Below are positions 22,872 to 35,600 of a DNA stretch of 64,000 bases, one piece after another. A model generated the notes under the pieces. The model saw nothing but the letters and a program-made list of their open reading frames with translations. It made no database searches and was not told the origin of the DNA. The number at the start of each line of letters is the position of its first letter. Position 1 is the stretch's first letter. The position numbers and the translations under genes were made by a program. The DNA is from Bugulina stolonifera (Eukaryota; Bryozoa; Gymnolaemata; Cheilostomatida; Bugulidae), in contig OW285194.1 in NCBI GenBank assembly GCA_935421135.1, forward strand, positions 11,059,376-11,123,375, written 5' to 3'.

Positions 22872-23590
22872 CGGTCATACCAGGTCATTACCAGTCATAC
22901 CAGGTCATTACCAGTCATACCAGGTCATTACCAGTCATCCCAGGTCATTACCAGTCATACCAGGTCATTACCATTCATACCAGGTCATTACCAGTCATAC
23001 CAGGTCATTACCAGTCATACCAGGTCATTACCAGTCATACCAGGTCATTACCAGTCATACCAGGTCATTACCAGTCATACCAGGTCATTACCAGTCATGC
23101 CAGGTCATTACCAGTCATACCAGGTCATTACCAGTCATACCAGGTCATTACCAGTCATACCAGGTCATGTGGGTTAGCCAGCAATTACATTTACATTACC
23201 TTTAATGGGTTTTCTAAAAGTTTACAGATAACATTATTTTGTTAAAGGCAACTTGTTAACCACAAATAAATAAATATATATTATATACAACTCATAGGAG
23301 AGAATAAATAAATAAGCAGAGAGAAAAAAAATTACACTGGGTTATATAGGTGCATGAATGACAGACACAATGCTCGATTATGTTGGGAGAGAAGAAAACA
23401 ACGCATACAGACGCAAATCGTAGACACAATCACAAAAGCTGAACAGCACTGTCTGAATAAAATATATGCACTGTAGGTATATTGATAACTATCTTTCTCG
23501 CCTGTCTGAAAAAGTGTAATATTACGTACCCTATGCATATGGAATTAACAAAACGATTTAGCTGAGTCTATAAGACCATTCATTCAAAGG
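22872..23590. repeat. Dispersed repeat containing a 20-bp minisatellite, copy 1
   Basis: About 15 units of CCAGTCATACCAGGTCATTA (22872-23168), then about 420 bp of unique sequence. Both parts recur at 32064-32610, and the segment 23185-23336 recurs at 41171-41318. Since 20 is not a multiple of 3, the array is open in several frames and yields spurious PVIPGHYQSYQVITSHTRSL-type peptides. Confidence 0.8.
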
Positions 23591-24782
23591 TAATCAAAGA
23601 AATTGACTATAATATTAAATTATCAATAGTATGACTAGGCATTCGGAGGGACGGTTAGGACGTAGCAGGAGGGACCCAGATCAGAGGCTTTTTTTGGATT
23701 TTTTCTGTAGGCTCTAGAACTTTAGATGTATTATTATTATTTTGTTGACGTCATTTATCAAGCACCAGATACATACAATGCAAGCCACATGAATGTAATT
23801 ACATTAGAATGTTTCCATCTTGTTGGAAATGTACAGGACCAGAACAGTTACACAAAGTACAATTCAGACCTTGCAAAGAACAACTTCAAAAATTTTCATT
23901 CTTGTTTTTCTAGTCTCCAAGAATATTGAACTAATAGTAATCAGAAGTGGGTAATCTGCAGTGTATTAAAATTTAAATTCAAAATACCTTATTAACAAAA
24001 ATGCCCACATTTTATTTTTAATATTTTATTCTCAACAAAAAATACTGTATGTACAAGATATCAGTTGACTAGCACACATATTTATTACTAAATACACAAC
24101 ACGTGGAACAGAATGCTATGCATGAAACATCACATGTAAGATAGGAGTTGTCGTACCTCTTAAGCACTGTACAATAAAGAGAAGACAACACACATCCTAT
24201 CTAGTGAGCATACTATGTACATATCTTATACATGTAATAGGTGCTGCAGTTCACCCACGCAAAATCACTATAATACAGTAGGTCTATTATAATAGGCCTA
24301 AATAAAATTGACAATAAATAAACATACAATGTAGAATAAATTATAATATAATAATATATGGTAGACTATTCAGTGCACTAATGTCACAAGGAACATTGAA
24401 GTTGCCTCATCTCTTTTACACCATTCAATAACGAGAGAGAGGAAAACTCCCCTTTTGTATAACACAAGCCTATACACCAGTAGAGTATGTGTGATTACTC
24501 ACACTAATCACCTGAATGTAAACAATACATAAACTTGTACTATGATTAAAAATATGATTAGTATGTATAACTGAACACTATACAATTTATATATGAAGAG
24601 ATGGCGTACTCTGCATGGAAGATCCTATACTGTAGTACATTGTACAGTATAATATTATAATAATTATTGTTCATAAATGAGTTTAAAGTTGCCTCGTCAC
24701 ATCTATAATAATTAGAGAGAGAATAACTCTTGTTTACATGACTAACACAACTTCTAATGGTCTCTAACCTCTTGCAGTGCTG

Positions 24783-27700
24783 TTAGTTTACTGCAAGCCC
24801 CTTCTCTTTGTTTTTCCTGTCTCTTTCTCGAGCTTCCTCCATTATCTTTCTATGCCACGGATCTCTTGGCTGGTGTACGTAGATTTCCCTTTCACTAAAT
24901 TATTATAATCATTACTCATTAATAGATACAATATTATTAGTTGATAATACATCTATGTGTATGTGTTACTTCGAATTCAAATGCTTGGTATTCGCATATT
25001 ATAATTAATTAAGCATATTATTTAATTTGTCTGACCAATAGGATGGGGTCGTACTAAGCTTTCACTTATCCCAGTTTCTAATTGGTTAACTTCAACTTTG
25101 AGTCATTAGAAAGGTATATTCAAATGTACACAAGTCATGTATGCACCAGAATATAAGCATGTGTTACTTACACTGGTGTTACGACTTCTCTGATGGGAGA
25201 CAACTTCCTCTCTCTATCACCAAACCCTCTGTTCATTCTCTTGTTTCTGTAATAAATATAAGCACATTTACATATTGTATGTAGATGTGTGCTACAGCTT
25301 AATATATGATAAACATTTCCACAATATTATACACTGCTAAAAGACATTGACAAGAGCTACATGTAAGTAAACTAATTATCATGCTGACCTATAGCTGACA
25401 TAAAATAATACCAACAGAATACTGGGTAGCGAGCAGACAATTCCGTCTGAAAACTCCATTAATATAGTATAGATTCTATTTAAAACATTAATTGCATACT
25501 TTAGTATAGGTTTAACTGGTCGAGCAGCAGTGAAGGACTCGGGTGTCAGGTCTTTCATTGGCTTGACTAAAGATGGAAGTAGAGGTATCTTTAACTTTGG
25601 CTCACTACAAGCATTGTAATACATGCACCAACTTGTAACATGCTATGAATCATGACTTAACATTGGCTGGTTCATAACCCAAGGCAATTAATAGATTAAT
25701 AGGATATTATGTATTGGGTATCAACCAAGTTTAACATAGGCTGATATTATAGTAAATTACTTATACACGTATATTGTTATCATGCTGAGCTCGAGCTAAC
25801 ATAAAATAATACCAATAGAATACTGGGTAGCGAGCAGACAACTCCATCTGGACAATGCATTATATACATGTACATGTATTATAAATTCTATTTAGACTAT
25901 CATACATACTTTAGTACAGGCTTATCTACATGACCAGCTTTGATGGACTCTAGTGTCACATCTTTTTTTGGCTTGACTAAAGATGGAAGTCGAGGTATTC
26001 TCGACTTTGGTTCACTACAAGTATTATAATATAAATGATTTATCAGCTTGTAACATCCAATTTGAAGACGACTATTATAATCATAACTTAACATTTGCTG
26101 GTTTATAGCCCATGGCATTCTATTTAAATCAAATCATAAAAAATTGCATTACATATTGGTATCAGCTAACGGTTCACATAGTAAATTAGTTATGTTCAAG
26201 ACCTTAGTAATTTGTCAAGCTGTCCTTTAGCTAACATAAAATAATACCAATAGAATAATTCATCTGAAAAAGACACATAAATAGGGCATAAGTTCTATTC
26301 ATAACAGGATGTGTGTACATACTTCAGTACAGTTCTATCTGGATGACCAGACTTGATGGACTCTGGTGTCAGGTCTTTCGTTGGCTTCACTAAACTTGGA
26401 AGTAGTAATCGAGGGATTTTTGACTTTGGTTCACTACAAGTATTATACATGTAGTATAAATTATGTACCAACTTGTAACATCTGATTAGAAGAGTGTTAT
26501 TAATATAATAGCTTAAACTTTTTCGAATGGTAACCCATGCCATTCCTATTTAAACCATCACATAACAAAATAATATTATTTAGTGGTATCAGCTGGAGTT
26601 AGTCATATTCAAGACCTCATACTACAGATGTACTAAGGATGTACTTACTTGGGTATTTCCATATAAACTGGTGGTTTAGTCAGACCTCCTTTACTCCCTC
26701 CCAGTGGTACCATTCCATGGCTGCGTACTTTTGATCTGGGTGTGCTAAAATAATTGCATTTGTGGCAATGTAAAATAGTTGATGTCACAATCACCACATG
26801 GTAAAATAGGGCTATGATTGGACTGTTCATAGTACATGACACATGCAAGAGCAATACGTTGTCAGAATGTTATACTATACTAAAGATATAGTGCTTAGTT
26901 TAGCTGCGAGTCTGGTCTCACAGGCCTAAATCACTTACATTGGTATTTCCAGGTAAACAGGTGGTTTGATGCTCTCTTCTTTCACCTCTTGTGGTGGCTT
27001 CACTATTGGAGGAAGTCGTAGTACTTTGGTTGATCTCACACGTTTTGGTTTCGACTCCTTTGGTGGCCTTGGTGCATATCCAGCAGGTTCTGATGTTTCT
27101 GATTCACTAAAAGTACATGTATAACGTGGTGTAACAACTGCGCTGCATGACGCCAGATACTTAAAATACTAACATATTGGTCTTTACATAGCTGAACAAA
27201 CGACATGGGAATTTGCTCCAGAATGAGAGTCCATCAGCCGACAATCAGCAATATTGGCTTCTTTTGTAGCTGAAGCTTAAGGCTACCAAGGGTAAAGTCA
27301 TCTACTACTAGCAAAATATATCTGCCGACCCAGACAATGGAATTAGCTAGCTATTACTATACGGTACTAATAGTCTACTTGATACATACTCTGGTGATAC
27401 TGGTTGAAGAGGAGTAATGTACTTTGTTCCTGGGGACTCATTTTGGCATGTCACTACAGATGAGAATCTCAGTACCCTTGGTCTTCTCAAGGATGCAGGC
27501 TTCGGCTCTTTTGGCGGCCTTGGTGTAAATGCAGCAGGTTTTGGTGCTTTCGGTTCACTATAAGTATGAGTACATTCTATAACAACTCCACATATTCAAT
27601 TGCATGCACCACCGATAAAACATACATTGATGTAAATATATATGGAGGAAGTTGTACTAACCCCTGTGCTGATGGTGTCTGACTTAACCTTATACTCTTA

Positions 27701-28615
27701 TTATTATTATTATATACATGTACATGCATACATGCATAGACATACATGCATGATATGATATGCTCCACACAACGTCCCTTTTGTGATGTTGCTTTTGAAA
27801 ATATACTAAATAACAAAATATAATGACCTCGGAAGACATGAGTATATACATTTAAATATGTTCGACACTTTTCTCAAAATTTTATACAATTTACCTTTTT
27901 AGTCCAACTTTAATTGGGGAGATTGCGTTGGGATTCCTTAGCTGGGCAAAGTTCGGGACAGAGTAATCTCGCACAGGGATGAAGCTAAAACGATGATCAA
28001 GAAAGTAATATGTGCTACAGTGTACATGTATATACAGTTGCATACATGTACATGTATATAATAAATTGTCCATACATACAACATGTACTTACTGGGATAC
28101 AGAAAGGAATAAAATTGTAGGTTACACCTTGAAGGCATCTGGTGGACTTGATTAATTATCTTACCTTGTAAGAAAGCTTCTAGTGACTCCACTTTCTAAC
28201 AATTCTACAAAATCAATAATTTACAGACATCTAGTAAGTGCATAAACTGTATTTTAGACCAATCGTCTCACTAATTTATAGCATGGAGATAGAGATAAAC
28301 AAAGCAATAACAGAGTTGTCTTCTCTCTATAACTATAATTGAGATTGACCAGTCCAGTACTCGTAATTAAAGACATGTTGCCTACTGATATTTAGCATCA
28401 TGGAAAGTGGTAGTAGAATCAAATACATCTTATCTAAATCACCATTCATGTCAGTAAAAGCATTATGGTAGTTACAATCATTTAAGTACTCTACACAAAA
28501 CTTTGTATCCACCAGTTACAGAGTAAATTACAGTGTAATGTAATAATTACGTCAGAAACATTCACAATTATCATAAAGATATCTTACTCGGCATATCTGA
28601 TGAGTGTGCGGACAT
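24783..28615 (-). CDS. Copy B: paralogue of copy A with a triplicated exon, 11 exons, 365 aa
   Basis: Exons: 28588-28615 (ATG), 28165-28204, 27895-27984, 27390-27557, 26939-27106, 26649-26744, 26323-26433, 25910-26014, 25500-25604, 25172-25246, 24783-24894 (stop). Lengths equal those of copy A exon for exon, except that A's exon 7 is represented three times (111, 105, 105 nt). Each begins SEPK and holds a P-S-L-V-K-P-x-K-D motif. All repeat exons are phase 2 at both ends, so the extra modules keep the frame. The 111-nt exon carries two extra codons (LL). The introns between the three exons are also alike, for example the stretch AACATAAAATAATACCAA, so exon and intron were copied together. The last exon ends LAVN instead of LAA. 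Start MSAHSSDMPKL, with the conserved promoter block 48 nt upstream. Function unknown, as for copy A. Confidence 0.75.
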
Positions 28616-28662
28616 CGTGATCAGTGAATATGATATCGTAAATACTGTACAAACAATATTTT

Positions 28663-28730
28663 CGGAAATCAAAAATCACAGTGACAAGATGGCCAATTAT
28701 ATTTGGTAATTTCTATTGTTGGACGTAACG
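28663..28730 (-). promoter_or_regulatory. Conserved upstream block of copy B
   Basis: Counterpart of 18343-18410, with GTGACAAGATGGCC and CTATTGTTGGACGTAACG. Both the distance to the ATG (48 nt here, 45 nt in A) and the sequence are kept, while the flanks beyond have diverged. Confidence 0.5.
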
Positions 28731-29268
28731 TAACTTTGGGATGATTTAATTAAATTAATGAGTGTACCATGATAGAATTATTAACTTAGTGTCAGAACAA
28801 TACATTCTTCTCTACTATTACTACAGTTCATACTAGCTAGACACTACTTCACTCACATTCCAGACAACCATACTCATATTATTATACATCCAAATATATT
28901 TAATCCATTTTGCCATAATATATATAAATGTAAATACATGTATTACATATCTATTTCTATCTGGTCTGGATTTCATAATTATTATTATACCTACTGATCT
29001 CTAGAACCAGGCTCTGTTACATAGTACATGTATGTGCAGTTGAGAGACAACTGTGTTGATTGCGTAAACGGTCCTGTACTACATGTATAATTGACACCCC
29101 TGATTATATTATTATGAAATCCGCCCCACTTATATAGGTATAAAAAGAGGATACATGACTATTTACTTCGACCCCTTGCTTGTTTGCAGAATACAAATAA
29201 AAACTAATATACATGCATTTTGCTTAAACAGAAAGAGCTTTGAGGGTGATTACCATGTTATTTCAGAG
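28731..29268. other. Intergenic between copy B and the MFS gene
   Basis: No exon seen. The MFS transcript probably ends near its minus-strand AATAAA at 29269-29274. Confidence 0.45.
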
Positions 29269-29648
29269 TTTATTGATGACACATGGGCACCATAAACACG
29301 GCATGGGTTATGAGACACCACATATACACATGGTAACAGTGTAGAAGTAATCCTAACTGAACTGTACAGAATCTACTGGCATAGCTTGAACTGATTTACA
29401 GATTTGCATACAGTATGCTAAAAATTGTAAGCCATGCTTACATGAACATATGAATTTTGCTACTAAACCTTCCTGTTACCCAACTGTATACAAATTAAAA
29501 CTTCTTCCAGAGTCAAATATGCCAAATCAACTTGACCATAATAACATGTATGCTGGTTACTCTAGTAATTTATACACATGTGCTGAAGGTGTACAAGATA
29601 CTACCATACAGAATATACTGTATTAACCTATAAGTGATACAATATTAT

Positions 29649-32600
29649 TCATTGCGATTCTTCTGCTAACAACCTGGCAGACTCCGAGTTATCTCCTTCA
29701 GATCCGGAGTTATCTCCTTTCTGTATCTCAGTGTCTTCCGAATATGATTTCATATCTTCTGGTTTGAGTGGCTTTTCTGAGAGCTTCATGTACACAAGAT
29801 ATGTGATGAGAATACACAGCTGTAAATATACAACGTGTACATTGAGTAATATTGATGGAAGAGAGAGGATAACTTCAGAATACACAGCTGTAAATATACA
29901 ACATATACATGAAGTGATATACAATGTAGATGGAAGAGAGAGGATAACTTCATGATACACAGTTGTAAATATACTACACATACAATGTACAGGATGTGAG
30001 ATAGATAGAAGAGAGAGGTCAACTTTATGATACACAGTTGTAAATATACTCCACGTACAATGTACATGATGTGAGATAGATAGAAGAGAGAGGACAACTT
30101 CATGATACACAGTTGTAAACTTCTCGACTGTTTCACATGTCCAAGGCATCTATAAGCCATAGGAAGAGCCTGGTAATATAGCACCAGATTCCATCCTACA
30201 TGGCTGGACATGTATATATACCATGAGTAGAGAGGCACCAGAGAAAATGGTCGTCATCCAACCGAATCCAATAGACTGAGTTAAGGCTCCAGCCATTATA
30301 GGTCCAACTATAGCCCCACCACCAATAGCACTGTTAATGAGTCCGGCAACAGCACCATATATCTGTATGCTGTCTTTCTGATGGCCATTGACACTAAATT
30401 AATAATACATTTAATTTTTAATATGAAATATGCATGATTAAATTACATACCTACATGTAATGATGCCTTCCTTTGGTAAGTGCACCAGACAGCTCTAGTG
30501 TTGTGATGTTATGTAAAACAATCAAAGTTCATTTGTAACATGGCTAATTGCACAACAAGTTTACATGCTTATCAATACAGTTGATCGTACATTTTCTAGC
30601 TTGTATAGCATAGAGAACTTACGCTGCCAAGTTTATAGCACCAGGCTATGCAGCTACAAAGAGGAACCCTTCAACGAGACTTTGCAGGGAGAGTACCACT
30701 GCTAGCACCATGAAGTAGCTACAACAAACAGTCATATATCTTATCTGCTAGTTGCTAAAATCTAGATTTCTTATTGCGATTTGTTTAATAGTGCAGCTCC
30801 GTGCACTTTTCCTATTTAATTGATGTCCTAAACCAACACTATTTTTAGGAACAGAGAACGGGCTCAAAGTGCTCTGGGTCATACAGTAGGAATTTCTACG
30901 ATTACTGTTATGAACCTAACGTTGGTTATTAAAGTACACATGAGATATTTACTGTTAACTTACATGTACCTCTTTCCTTGAAATATAAATTCTAGAAGTG
31001 GTGACGGACCAATCAGAATGTAGACAATAGCCGTCACACACCAAAGAGTGACCAAGGAACTGTGAATAAACCCCTACAGGAGGGCAACCATTGTTATATT
31101 CAAGTATAACGCGGCAAATATGTAAAATTCCTCCAACTTGATAACATGGTAAATATCTACTGGATCCAATATAACAAGCATTATGTAAGCATGTTCCACC
31201 TGAATGGCATGTGACACAGTTCGTCCACAGATATACATACCCGTCACTTTTTAAACATCATCAGATTTCTAAAGTAAGACCTGTTGGCAAAATATAAACT
31301 CATTTCATCTAGAAGTGAATCAACTCTGGTTTAATTGCTACACATCTATAAAATGGCATAATATAAGCCACTAACGTGTAGACATACAGTGTGTAAACAA
31401 ACCTTTTCGACTATTTTAGTCACAGGAAGACAGGCTACGATATAGACTACGCATATGACGGTGAAGAGAATTCCTGTTGTAGTGGGAGGCTGCTTGTACT
31501 GCAATATGAAATGCACCCAATAAATACATGCTGATCCGTGTTAGCATATAGAAGGCCTGGCTGTGGGCCTCAATACTGTACTGTATAACATACATTAACA
31601 CGTAAATGTGACGCGTACAGGCTTGCTACCAATAATTGAAAACCAATCTAATATCGGCATGGCATTGTAGATATACGGTACTAATATTGAGTAGATGTTT
31701 TTATCTTGGCATCAATAAGCATCGATCCTTTACCATCACATACACCAAAGATTCACTATTCATAATTGGCAGCACCAGTGAGTATCAACTTAGCTATTGT
31801 TTCTAGATCCAGCTAGTATCACACAATGTTGTACTGGATACCAAATGGCTGTACTCAAGGATATAGCAGGATAGTGGAGTATTTAAACACACCTCATGGA
31901 TTACATATTCACTAATGGTTGTGTAGCATGAGGACTGAATTATTTTGTAGACAAGGAACTGTAAATATATGAGCAGTATTCCAGGGATCTTTTGAAGACG
32001 AATTGCATTCTTCTGATTCAGCTCCTCCTTCTCTAAAACAGTATAGGCAATGAGTCTGACAATATCATTACCAGTTATGCCAGGTCATACCATGTCATTA
32101 CCAGTCATACCAGGTCACTACCAGTCATACCAGGTCATTACCAATCATACTAGGTCATTACCAGTCATACCAGGTCACTACCAGGTCATTCCATGTCATT
32201 ACCAGTCATACCAGGTCATTACCAGTCATATCAGGTCATACCATGTCATTACCAGTCATACCAGGTCACTACCAGTCATATCAGGTCACTACTAGTCATA
32301 CCAGGTCATTACCAGTCATACCAGGTCTGCAACAGTTTCATTTACAAGTGTGTTAGCCTGAAGATTTACACTGGGTTAAAACTGACATCTGTGACAGAAA
32401 CAATACTTCATTATGTTATAAGAGAAGAAAACAATGCATACGGATGCAAATCATAGTCTGAATCACGAAGACTACACGGTCCGATTAAAATATATTGCAC
32501 TGTAAGTGTACTGATGAATTTTGCTTACTTGTCTGAAAAAGTAACAAATTAACTTATACATATGGAATTAACAAAATCATTAATCTGAGTCTACAAGACT

Positions 32601-35600
32601 GTTCGTTCAAACTACATGTACACTATATTGACTCCGTTTTAAAGGCAAAATTATTCAAATACATGCAAGCAGTGCATTGATACTGCTTTGGACAAAACCA
32701 TAACAGGCTATTAAATTTCAAGTGCTCGATTAAAACTTACCAATTTTTGGCACCAACACTATCTGTATTATGTTAATGACAACCAATGCTATTCCAATTG
32801 TCCAGAACACACACCCATAACCACAGATCTACATAATATATAGATACTGTGGGACAGCACTAACCCACAGCAAATGGTGTCAAGCTGAGTGCAAAAGTAG
32901 AGATAATTAAATTAGTCTTGTTTCCTCTCTGAAGCTGTAGTGGTACATTTTCTACAACTGCCTCCCTCTATAACTAACTCATACACTAGCACTAAGAATT
33001 GGTTTAATAGTAAGTCTCGTTATATCAGCATATACTGTAGTAGGTGTTGGTGGCCGAGTGGTCTAGCGCTAGTCACTCTAGTCTTGCAGCAATGACGCAA
33101 GTTATCTGCAAGGATGTGGGTTCGAGTCCCGCCAATGACCTGGAGGTTTTCGCCCCGAAGAAGGTTTTCCCTCTGTGCCATATCGCACTATAATAATATC
33201 CAGCTCTAGAACCCATGGCGGCCCCTCGACTAGCTCTGCTATTGGGCAGCCACGTTAAAGAATTGTGTTTGGCGTCACGGATATTATTATTATATCTACC
33301 AAAACTGCTAGCACACTATTATGCTAACAGTAAAGTTTTGTATCAATGCTGACAATGCTGACAACCAACCAACACAGTGTCAGCGCATAAAAAAGACCTC
33401 TTTGAACACCTACCCCATAGACAGCAACCCCCAGAGCTGCACCTCCTCCATACCCTGCTCCTTGCATAATCTCCGTTAGTCCCTGCAATTAAGCCGTCAT
33501 AATCATAACATACATAATATAATGGTTGTGAATAACAATTATTCTATTTCTACTGGCTCTGGTAGAAAATGTAGTTCGTAAACTAAATATAATTTTCCAA
33601 CAAGTTTGCCGCGTGTTCTCCAGCCTCTCTTTCAAGTTTCTAAATTCGGCATTCATAGTGATCTCTAATCTAAATCACTGCATCAGAAAAATACATATTA
33701 AAATACTTAATGAACTGCACAGCAATAGTTATTGGCTGCTCAATGCCGCATCCTGTTTCTGATGAATTTGCAATTCATTACATCCAGCTCTCATCAGTGC
33801 TTATTGTAAGTGTTTTTTATGCCAGGAATTTATACATGTTAAGCAGTCAGAGGTTTTTTCTCATCCATGAAAATATCAGTCGATCCCTGACTAGGGTTTG
33901 AACCTGGGGTCTCTATGGCGCGGAACCTAGTTTCTGAGCTAGTATAGTGGTAGCATGTTCTGTTCACTACCACGTGTGATTATAACTGCATAGGTACGAT
34001 TTGCATAGCTACCCTAGATGCTCTTGATTTCGGTTTGGTAAGGAATCTAGGCTAACAGACATATTAATTAGATAGCAGCACCAGAAAGTTTATATAAAAT
34101 AAAGAGTGGCAATTTTATTTAAGTTCAAATAACAATTGACCAACATGGAAATCTGTCTGAGCTTACCTCAGCTTACAGAAACAAATTCCGGCTGCAATCG
34201 GAAAGGGTCGATGGGAGGTCGGTCTACACAGGCAATCCAAGAAAAATGACCATATAAAATTATCAAAGGTTTGACTAGGCAATGGGAGAAACAACTAGGA
34301 TATAACAGTAGGGACCTGCAATCCGATGTAAAATGGTTTGTCCTATAGGTTAAGGTGAAGGATTGCGACAGGTATAAGGATGCATTACCTAGCAACAACA
34401 ATTTTGAAAATGATTCATATGACAAATTAATGCAAACTATACAAATGAATACACAATACACACACGCATTGATTGCTCAGTTGAATGAGTTCATGAATTG
34501 TTCCACATCATCATAATATTATTATACGGCCAAGTACATGTAACTTGTAACAATCCTCAGATAATATCTTTGGACAATTACATAAAATTTTGGTGGGGAT
34601 ACATCATGTAGCCTAATGGGAGATATGCAAATCAAGGCATGGGAAAATATGTGAAAATTAATTTGAGCTGTCAGCCAGATTTGAAATGGAAACCTTGTCA
34701 CATACTTACAGCTATAGTGGTTGGTTGAAAAGATGTAGCCTTCATCATTATGCCGGTAGCTGACACAACTAAAGCCGATGAGCCACCTCCGGCTACCAGT
34801 CTAACTAGTATACAGAGAGGTAGATAGAATTCATCTGGAGTGTACGATAACAGACTAGACAAAATAAATATATAGAAAATATTAAAATTTACAGATATTG
34901 TTCAGAATAACATACTAAAAGTTGATTTTCACCCAGCAGGTCCTATCTACAGGTAGCCTGCTGCTGGCCTCTAGGTAGCGTGCGGGAGTTTACTGGTTGC
35001 CATTCACCTGGATTTCACCTTCAGGTAGCCTATACTGCTACAGCAGGGTGCTTGCAAGTAGGTAATTTCAGCCTGCAGTCAGTAATAGGGCCACTGTTAC
35101 ATGTACATGTAGGTAAAAATTGTTCAATTTGCGGGTGGTCAGTCACAGGCTTTTGCAGTCTTTCAGTCTTTGGTTTCCACAACGCGGGCTTAGCTCAACC
35201 AATCTACGGGAAGTTATACACCGGCTGGCTGGGCGAAAACCAAACTTAAGTTGAAAAGTAACCATAAAACCTTAGATAAGAATGGTGATCAAAAAGTGTG
35301 ACCTCAAGCAAGGTTTCACTTGTAGACTCTGCTTTATCAATGCAATTATACACAACTTTTGTATTAACTCATGTTCGAAAAGATAAATTTAATTAAACAC
35401 AAAATACGATGTAAACAAGTTGATCCTACAGACAATTAATCAATAAACAGGCGAAGCGAAATCAGGGAAGGCCCAGGTTGAGATTCAAAGATATCGTCAA
35501 GAGGAATATGAAGAAGTTGGATGTAGACAGAAATAGTTGGCAAATGAAGGCGAGAAATAGAGACGGTTGGAGGCGTCTGATTAGACCAAAGTGAAGACAG

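Noticed and set aside
22643..23245. Long open frame of about 200 codons with PVIPGHYQSYQVITSHTRSL repeats
   Set aside because: The 20-bp minisatellite is open in more than one frame and yields repeat peptides mechanically. The same happens at 32050-32456. There are no splice sites or codon signal.
29649..30238. Long minus-strand frames with SLLSISH repeats next to the last MFS exon
   Set aside because: They are read-through of the 69-75 bp tandem repeat in the intron. The true exon starts at 29819 after TTTACAG.
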